Below, piece by piece: positions 57,331 to 64,000 of a stretch of 64,000 nucleotides of DNA. The stretch is from Vanilla planifolia (Eukaryota > Streptophyta > Magnoliopsida > Asparagales > Orchidaceae). Position numbers and translations under genes: made by a program. The notes under the pieces are model-generated. The model ran no database searches. It was not told the origin of the DNA and saw only the letters and a program-made list of their open reading frames with translations. Numbering within the stretch: position 1 is the stretch's first letter; each line of letters starts with the position of its first letter. The stretch is taken from positions 215,463 to 279,462 of the forward strand of contig JAIUJO010000292.1 of NCBI GenBank assembly GCA_023846275.1, given 5' to 3'.

Positions 57331-58480
57331 TTAAAGTTTTAAAGATAGTTGTATGCTCAAAAGTTGGAAAGACATGTTGCTCATTCTATCTCCTTAAGTC
57401 CAAGGTGCTTTTAAACTTGAAAAGTTTGGACTATTAGTCTTTACAATGTGATATACAAAGTTGTGGTTAATAGTTTCGTAAGTAAACTAATTATGGTGTT
57501 TCCATATATTATTGCATGGGAATAAGTAGTTTTTGTAGTTAGATGTGCTATATTTTATAATATATTTTTAACATGGGAATTGGCTACCTATATTAACCTA
57601 TTTATTCCTAAAGAGGGTTTCATGACACTAATTCTTAATGTGGACCAAGCTAATGATAAATGTCAATTGGAAATTTATGCTTGATATGTTAAAGCTTTTG
57701 TGGTTCTTGAATCTTTTGTGTGAATAGGTTGAGACTTGTGTCACTGTCCCAAGACTTAGGATTATGTTTAATGGGATCAATGTTCAATGGATTGAAGCTA
57801 CCATGGGTCTTAAGTAGAGATATCCACTTTTACCATACCTTTTTGCCATTATATGTAAGTATCTCTCTTTGTTTATTAAGTACTTGGAAGCAAAAAAAAC
57901 CTTGATTGGGATTAGAATTGGCCCTTTCTTTACAATGATTACTCACCTTCTATTTTGCTAATGACATTTTGATCTATGGACCAACAGCTTGTGCTATAGT
58001 GAGGAGTATTTGACACATTACGAAGCACATTGAGAAACACTCAAGTCAAGTGGTAAATCTTAACAAATCCATAGTATTGTTTAGCAAATGTGGTGAAACT
58101 CAATTGAAGGAAGATGACAATAAAAAATATAACTATAAGTCACGCTACTAAATTCAAATATTTAGGCATACCTATTGTAGCAAAAAGACATCAAATTTAT
58201 TATTGACCCAATTGAAACTTGTTTGCCAAGGTGAAGGACTAGGTCTTTATTGATGATGGAGCATTTTTTTCATGATCAACTCAGTGCTCACTATTTCTCT
58301 TGCAAATTTGTTAGCCAATCTTTCATTCTCTATGGCATTATTAATGAGTTGAGGAAATTGTAGCATTTGAACTTGTGGAGTGATTCAAATATTAGCAATG
58401 ATATACCTGATGCATGTGGAAAACTTATTTCATTACAAAGCATTATAGGTAGGTTATTCCTCTGGAATTTTTTTTTGGGT
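57330..58480 (+). pseudogene. Unit J: LINE reverse transcriptase remnant
   Basis: The only copy that keeps the Trp codon after VN (TGG at 57,668-57,670): NDK, a 1-base insertion, then VNWKFMLDMLK. Downstream are IMFNGINVQWIEATMGLK, IRIGPFFTMITHLL and, after a frameshift, ANDILIYGPTA with GCTAATGAC at 57,957-57,965 for the YADD box (first Asp is Asn). Frameshifts and stops are present before and after. Confidence 0.75.
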
Positions 58481-59920
58481 TTGACATTCAGATCCAAGTA
58501 GTTTATGATAAAAAATAATTTCTATATTCAATATAGTGCTTTGCAAACGTGTAAGATACTTAGTATTATGATACCATCGACAATTGATAACATGGCTAAG
58601 TAGAATGTTGAGGATAAGCAAGTTTAATTCAGATTAGATAATTAGATTGGCATTTTTCAAATTACTTTTTAGAAGTGGAACATCCAATACATGTAATAGA
58701 CTTTTTAAGGATAGATGTGTTAGACCAAAACAATATACAAAATTTATTTGCACTTACTTCAGTGTTTAGGATTATGCATCCTCGTTGGAACAAATCAAAT
58801 GAAAGAGAGGTGCTATACTTGAAACATAGTGAGGTAATGGTGCTAGAATAAAAAATCATTTTCAATAGCATGTATATGAGCCAAAATTTAACTAGAGTGG
58901 AGATTATGTGGGTTTGGAAATTAGAAATGGAACCTTAGGTCATTGTCCTCTTGATGAAATAGATTTTTAATTTGCTTTTGACTCAATTCTAGTTGTGTGC
59001 AAGTGGTATTGAGATGTATGTGCCTTGTCCATGGGTCTATAAGGTGAAGGATGATGCACAATGTAGCTTATGGGATTGTCGTACGATGAGAGATTCTGGG
59101 TGAGAAACTTTGCAAACACTTATCACATGCCTGGTGGGGTTAATGGCAAGGATTTTTGTTCTTTAAATGTTCATCTTAACTAAATGGTGGTGAATATATG
59201 GCTCTAAACTACATTGCATGTAATTAAATTTGTTGCTTCAGCATTATATCACCTTTGGTTTAATAGAAATTTACAAGCACATGTGGGGCAAGGTGCTTAA
59301 CCTTGCTACACTTCAAAGAAGTATTCATTTTTTTTTGTAGTTGTTACGACTACAAGTCCCTTTCTCCAACCCCTTCCAATGAAAACTCCCATGGCCTTCT
59401 ACAGTTATTTGTTACCTCTTATTGAGCTCCTCTAATGGGGTGTGTTAAGCTCAATTGTTATCCAACTGTGTATGGTAATTAAATGCTAGAATTGTTATAT
59501 TAATTTGGGATGACTTTGGTAGGACTACTATTATTACTAGCATATTGTTGATTTCAACTTTAGTTTTTACCATGGAAACTATTACCATTCTTGAAGCTAT
59601 GAAGCTTATTAGAATACTACTTCCTAATATTCATGTAGCAGAGATAAAATTAGACTTTACAATAGCTATTATCAAAGTGAATTGGCTGCTAGCATCTATT
59701 ATGAGCAGGCATATATAGCATAAGGTAATTATATTTGTGCAGGGTATGTAGTCCTTCAAATTATGCCACATAAAGTGTCAAGAATAGTGTACAACTGACT
59801 AGGTTGTGCATCACTTGCTTTTCTATGATTTTTTTTGAAATAGAGAATGCCCCTTCCCAAACTATTACAATGTTATGTTTTTTATTTTATGTTTGAACCT
59901 CTGTTTGCAAAGTGTGATTT
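58480..59920 (+). pseudogene. Unit J: zinc-binding region and RNase H remnant
   Basis: IQVVYDKK starts the zinc-binding segment near 58,495. RNase H frames include GCVKLNCYPT at about 59,439-59,470 (family KLNxDG; the Asp has become Tyr) and LKLWSLLEYYFLIF / AMKLIRILLPNIHVAEIKLD-type frames near 59,595-59,660 leading to LDSTIAII (ETDS). The domain normally removes RNA from the hybrid. It is dead here by loss of the first Asp and by stops. Confidence 0.7.
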
Positions 59921-59924
59921 TTGC

Positions 59925-60720
59925 CAGGCTTACGACATGGTCAATTAAGCATTTATGCTAGATATGCTAAAGCATATTCAATTCTTGACTCATTGGTGTG
60001 TTTTGATTGTAGCATGTATAACTATATGAAGATTTGGGATTATGTTTAATGTTATCCACTTATAGTGGATTGAAGCAGCCAGTGGTCTTAGATGGTGATG
60101 TTTCCTCTCATCATCCCCTTTAATAATTATGAATAAGTATCTCTCATGGCTTATTCAGCAGTAGCTTGAGTAAGCTAACTCAATTAGGTTGAAGATTGGC
60201 ACTTCCTCCACTACAATATCACACCTTTTATATGTTGATGACATAATGATTTATGGATCTACAACTTATGTTGTAGTGAGGACCGTTCAATGTATTATGG
60301 GGTTGTATGGGTATCGCTTAGGTCCGGTGGTGAATCTCAACAAATATAGAGTTTTATTTAGCAAGAGGATGATATGCAAGTAAATGAAGTTGATAGTGGG
60401 AAAATTACATATGCTAATGTATAGAAAAAAGACTTTAATTTCAACATTAATCATGTTGAAAACTATGTGTCAAGTAGGATTATTTGGTCACAATCAATGG
60501 TGACACATATGTCATGATAAACTCAATATTTGCTACTATTCCTACATATTACTTAGCTCACTTAAAAATTTCAAGTGGAACTATTTGCAACACAATACTT
60601 TGTGCCAACTGGGATTGGATAACTCTTTCTAATCTGTGTGAGACTCAAAATCTAAATTTTGTCAACCTGATATTCAACATTGATTACAAAACATTATAGA
60701 TGGGTTATGGTTAAGGAAAA
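59925..60720 (+). pseudogene. Unit K: LINE reverse transcriptase palm and thumb (best-preserved catalytic box)
   Basis: The open frame 60,189-60,383 reads MKIGTSSTTISHLLYVDDIM, then IYGSTTYVVVR and GPVVNLNKYRVLFSKRM. It keeps an intact YVDD box (60,231-60,242) and the HSGQxVNxxKS segment. The frame 60,484-60,699 keeps MINSIFATIPTYYLAHLKIS. The Trp codon after VN is TAA (59,956-59,958). Even with YVDD kept, the missing fingers and the stops rule out activity. Confidence 0.8.
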
Positions 60721-62215
60721 TAGTTTATGGGTTTAGTCCAACATATTTATGTACTTTATAACAAGCAATACATTCTATATGTCACATAATGTCTCACATA
60801 CATGTAAAATAATAACTCATCCTCCAAGAAAATAAATAATATAGTTTGGAGGATTATTATAGGTAATTTAGTTTCATTCTTGTTGGATAATTGGTATGGC
60901 ATCCTTCCTATTGCTTCATGGCATGCATATCTTATAATGGAGGTCAACAAACCAGCATTTGTAGTGGAGTTGCTTAAGGAGCATGGTGTGTATTTTCACA
61001 ACAAAATTAAAAATTTATTTGTGTTAAATTTGGTATTTTGTAATATGTACTTTGCTTAGGCTAAATAAATGAAAGAGATGTGTTGTGCTTCAAATTGAGT
61101 GAGGATTGGGACCTGGACTCAAAGACCACTTACAACACCATGCATACGAGCAAGAATTCAACTAAGAGGGAGGTTGAATGTTCATGTGTAGCCTCAGGTT
61201 AACATCTTCTTATGAAAATAAATGTTAAATTTTCTTCCTATTAAAACTTGCATTCGTGCAACAGGGATTAAGATGTCAGGTCTTTTTATGTAGGTTTGTA
61301 ATGCAACTAAATATTTGAAATATTGTTTGTAAGAGTGACATAGTGCAAAACTATTTTTGCTTAGCAACTTCGCAAATGACAATTTCATGCTTGGTGGGGT
61401 GAAAGACAGAGATGTTGCTTTTTGATTGAGCTTCTTAATTGAATGTTTGTGAATGTGTGGATGGTTAGTAATTCTTATATGGTTAAGCTCATTTCTTTGA
61501 AATTATTTCACCTTTGGCTTAAAAGGAATTTACAAATATATGCAGTTAAAGTTCTCCAATTCGCTACCATCCAAAGAAATATTCAAATTGCTACCACTAC
61601 TACTACTTGTTTCAACTCTTCACCTTTGTCTAGTGAGAGCTGTCGTGGCCTTGATATGCAATTTGTTTCCTCTTATTAGACTCTTATTTTCAATTGGTTG
61701 GATTAAAATTGATTATGATGTAGTTCACCATGATGCTCTCAATGTTGGAATTGGAATTATTATTTAAGAAGACACAAACAAGCTTATTACTATTATAGAA
61801 AAAGCTTGGGTTTTAAATGTGGATTTTGACTTGGAGATTGTTGCTGGTTTTAAAGCAATGGAACTCCTTAGAATGCTACTTCCTAATGTCCAAGCATCAG
61901 TGATCAAATTAGACTCTACTATAACCATTACTATGATGAATCAATAGCTGTTGTTTAAAGCAAACAGAAGCACCCACCGGGGGTCTACTGCATATGTTCA
62001 AGGTATGTCATCTATCAAACTATCCCACATAAAGTGCTAAAGCAATAGTGCTATAGATTGGGTCACTCATCACACACTTTTGCATGATTTTCATTGGATC
62101 TAAGGGATGTCCCTTCTTTGGCTGCTTCAATTTTATCTTTTTACTATGATTATATATGAAGCTCCTTAAGGAAGTATGTTGTTGGCTTCAACCATTGCTT
62201 TATAAAGGAAGCCAA
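60720..62215 (+). pseudogene. Unit K: zinc-binding region and RNase H remnant
   Basis: A frame with FHSCWIIGMASFLLLHGMH near 60,870-60,925 fits the xWLGxxPL segment. The frame at 61,443-61,679 carries MVKLISLKLFHLWLKRNLQI, the helix before RNase H (family LWxxWKxRN), and a following frame WIKIDYDVVHHDALNVGIGI (61,702-61,761) covers the first RNase H strands, with Asp kept in DYD. IKLDSTITI lies near 61,900. The tail ends with the TATAAAGGAAGCC landmark near 62,201. Confidence 0.75.
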
Positions 62216-62219
62216 AGGA

Positions 62220-62755
62220 TGTTGCTTCTTATTGGACCACTCGTCCAATGGGTTGGATCAAATTCAATTATGACATAGTTGTGTACTATGATTTCATTAC
62301 TGAAATTAGTATTGCTGTACGAGATGGCATGAGTAAACTTATTACTATTATAGTAAAAGCTTTTGTTTAAAGTTAAACTTTTTCATGGAGATTATTTTAT
62401 TCTTGAAGAAATTGAACTTCTTAAATTAGTACTTCTTAATGTCTAAGTAAAGGTTGTTAAAGCACATTGCTACAACAATTGTTGTATTGAACTTATTGCT
62501 TTTGTTTATAGCAAATAATAGTTCCTACAAATGTATAATTACGTATATTTAGGTATGAAGCCCGTCAAACTTTCCCACAAAAGTGCCAAAGAAACAGTGA
62601 TGTGCACTATAACAATTTTAATGTGCTTCTATTTGAATATTTTGGGACTGGGGAATGCTCCTTCTCAAATCACTTCAACTATCTTTTTTATTGATTTTAT
62701 GCATCAACACGCTGAAGAAAAGTGTTATATTGGCTTTGACCATTATTTTTCAAAT
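62220..62755 (+). pseudogene. Duplicated partial RNase H after unit K
   Basis: Directly after the RNase H end of unit K the domain starts again: TTRPMGWIKFNYDIVVYYDF at about 62,239-62,298, then EISIAVRDGMSKLITII, and a tail with SNHFNYLFY near 62,670-62,700. It ends GFDHYFSNNPK at about 62,732-62,763. It repeats 61,670-62,215 at an offset of about 560 bases, so it looks like a local tandem duplication of one domain. Confidence 0.7.
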
Positions 62756-64000
62756 AACCCAAAGAGGTTTACTTGGTGTAATAAGGAGGGAATGTTTGTA
62801 TCTATGAAAGATTGGGTAGCGCTTTCATGAATATTGATGGGGTGTAAGCCTTCACAAGTATTACAATGACACATCTTCCTCGCATCAACTCAGATCATAG
62901 CCCATTACTTACACAAATTAGATAAGCCTTATTGGGTTAACTTCACAGAAGAAATTAGTTTGAAAATATCCTGTTATCCTTTCAATAGTCAACTAATGGT
63001 TTTTATGCAACTTTGGGGTTGGCAGTTTTAGGTAACCCAATGAATAACTTATCCAGTAAATTGAGTAAGCAATTAAAAAATGGAATGAAAATAAACTGGG
63101 TAATTTCCTTACTAAGCAACATCTGTTGGAATACCAAATATAGGGCCTTCAACTTAAGGAATCTATGAATGGCTTAACTGAGCTAAAATATAATCTTTTA
63201 GTACCATGTATTGCTACCTATTAAATGTCATGGCTTTAGAAGAATCATCTAGTGCTAGCATGCAAGCTCATTGGACCACCCATGGAGACCAATGCACATG
63301 TTTTTTCTTGGCATCAACTACTTCGTCATCAAGGAGCAACTATATAATCAACTTAAAAATGAAAGTGGGGTATTGGTGGCATCTCCAATTGAGATAAAAA
63401 ACACTCTTATATAGTTTTTTTTGTAAGAAGTGTAGTTTTGGGAAATATGAGCCACCTCTTCCCTGGAACTTTTGAGAATTATTAATAGTGATCAGGTGGC
63501 CATAGTTACGGCTCCAACCAATGAGGATGAGGTCGGAAGTGTGGCATTATCCATGAAAAGAAATAAATTCCATGCTGTAAATAACATCTTTATTAAATTT
63601 GTGCTTAGTTATTGGAACTTTGTAATGGTTGATATTGTCATAATTATGGAACCATTGTTTAAAGATAACTTTATGCTCAAATATTAGAAAACCATGATGG
63701 CTGCTTTTTTTATCCCTTAATTTCAAGGTGAATCTAAACCTTAGAATTTTAGGACCATTAGTCTTCGTAGTTTGATTTGCAAAGTGGCAAAAAAAATATT
63801 GGTGGCTAGACTGATGATGGTGCTTACTGATATTACTACTAGGGAAAAGTAGCTTTTGTACCAAGCCATGTTATATATATTAATATATTCTTAGCACATG
63901 AAATGGTTGCCTTTATGCACTTTTGTACTTCTGAAAAAGGTCAACTAGAAATTTCTGCTAGTTATTCTAAAGCATTTGTAGTTCTGACTTTGTTCGTTGT
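62755..64000 (+). mobile_element. L1-type LINE relic, unit L (runs off the window)
   Basis: The RNase H tail passes within the open frame 62,531-62,830 straight into an endonuclease C-terminal motif (RFTWCNKEGMFVSMKDWVAL). ORF1 and most of the endonuclease are therefore missing. Linker with MALEESSSA-like sequence follows (to about 63,470), then reverse transcriptase to the window end. Confidence 0.75.
63470..64000 (+). pseudogene. Unit L: LINE reverse transcriptase remnant (partial at window end)
   Basis: The open frame 63,472-63,687 reads MKRNKFHAVNNIFIKFVLSY, then WNFVMVDIVIIMEPLFKDNF (family KAPGPDGF...FW..i..dv...v..Ff). Later come ARLMMVLTDITTRE and KKVN at about 63,934-63,945 with TAG (63,946-63,948) for the Trp codon. 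About 45 bases that should precede KVN (the LDMxxAYD motif) are deleted. The minus-strand frame 63,547-63,864 is antisense to it. Confidence 0.75.

Larger units (their letters stand above)
57330..59920 (+). mobile_element. L1-type LINE relic, unit J
   Basis: Starts inside reverse transcriptase (FKDSCMLKSWKDMLLIL at about 57,344), continues through the catalytic box, zinc-binding region (58,480-59,100) and RNase H (59,130-59,920). It breaks off in the RNase H 3' tail at about 59,920, where unit K begins directly with the reverse transcriptase palm. Confidence 0.75.
59920..62220 (+). mobile_element. L1-type LINE relic, unit K
   Basis: Begins in the reverse transcriptase palm (QAYDMVN at 59,935-59,955), fused to the truncated RNase H tail of unit J, so ORF1, endonuclease and fingers are missing. 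It continues through YVDD, thumb, zinc-binding region (60,740-61,200) and RNase H (about 61,430-62,215). A second, partial RNase H follows as a local duplication. Confidence 0.75.

Noticed and set aside
60189..60383. A possibly active reverse transcriptase (intact YVDD) in unit K
   Set aside because: The fingers, endonuclease and ORF1 are missing and a TAA lies in the palm at 59,956; only a 65-codon piece is open.
63547..63864. Minus-strand open frame of 105 codons
   Set aside because: Antisense to the unit L reverse transcriptase, whose plus-strand frame shows real family motifs.
12395..64000. Pararetrovirus or LTR-retrotransposon origin for the plus-strand relics
   Set aside because: The order CCHC ORF1, APE-type endonuclease, reverse transcriptase, zinc-binding region, RNase H, with no protease or integrase, is that of plant L1 elements.

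Overview
The window looks like a stretch of intergenic chromatin from a large, repeat-rich nuclear genome of a land plant, most likely a seed plant. The evidence is a decayed plant-type L1 (LINE) family with a CCHC-knuckle ORF1, endonuclease, reverse transcriptase and RNase H; an antisense Ty1/copia pol relic; and a block of plastid DNA with the trnL-CAA / ndhB / rps7 / rps12 / trnV-GAC / rrn16 order of the plastid inverted repeat. I see no intact gene. Every recognisable coding region carries stops, frameshifts or deletions, and most open frames are chance frames or frames antisense to these relics.

Layout. 1-12,390: very AT-rich DNA holding a 1.3-kb direct-repeat pair (1,316-2,640 and 3,134-4,470), copia pol pieces on the minus strand (5,174-7,190) and a weaker repeat pair (10.5-11.0 and 11.8-12.2 kb). 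12,395-32,705: four L1 relics (units A-D), all on the plus strand. 32,709-32,762: a near-perfect hairpin. About 33.15-37.3 kb: a nuclear plastid insertion (NUPT) with an inverted ndhB piece and a tandem-repeat expansion in front of the 16S rRNA start. 37,330-44,285: L1 units E, F and G, where F is a tandem duplicate of E. 44,285-47,400: a diverged satellite of about 295-bp monomers. 47,400-50,100: a stretch I cannot assign. 50,100-64,000: more plus-strand L1 relics (RNase H tail, units H-L), running off the window end.

The main pattern is the arrangement of the L1 relics. All copies lie on one strand over about 50 kb. At five places the end of one copy's RNase H runs into the 5' / ORF1 start of the next with the same junction sequence and no visible A-tail between them. 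This reads as a head-to-tail array that grew by DNA-level duplication and then lost internal pieces. In six of seven copies the same Trp codon of the reverse transcriptase is a stop, as if the copy that was amplified was already dead.

Nothing here works as a system today. The window is best read as a record of LINE array growth and decay, a plastid insertion and satellite formation. Similarity judgements were made by eye from translated motifs and repeated words; boundaries are usually good to a few tens of bases, less where stated.
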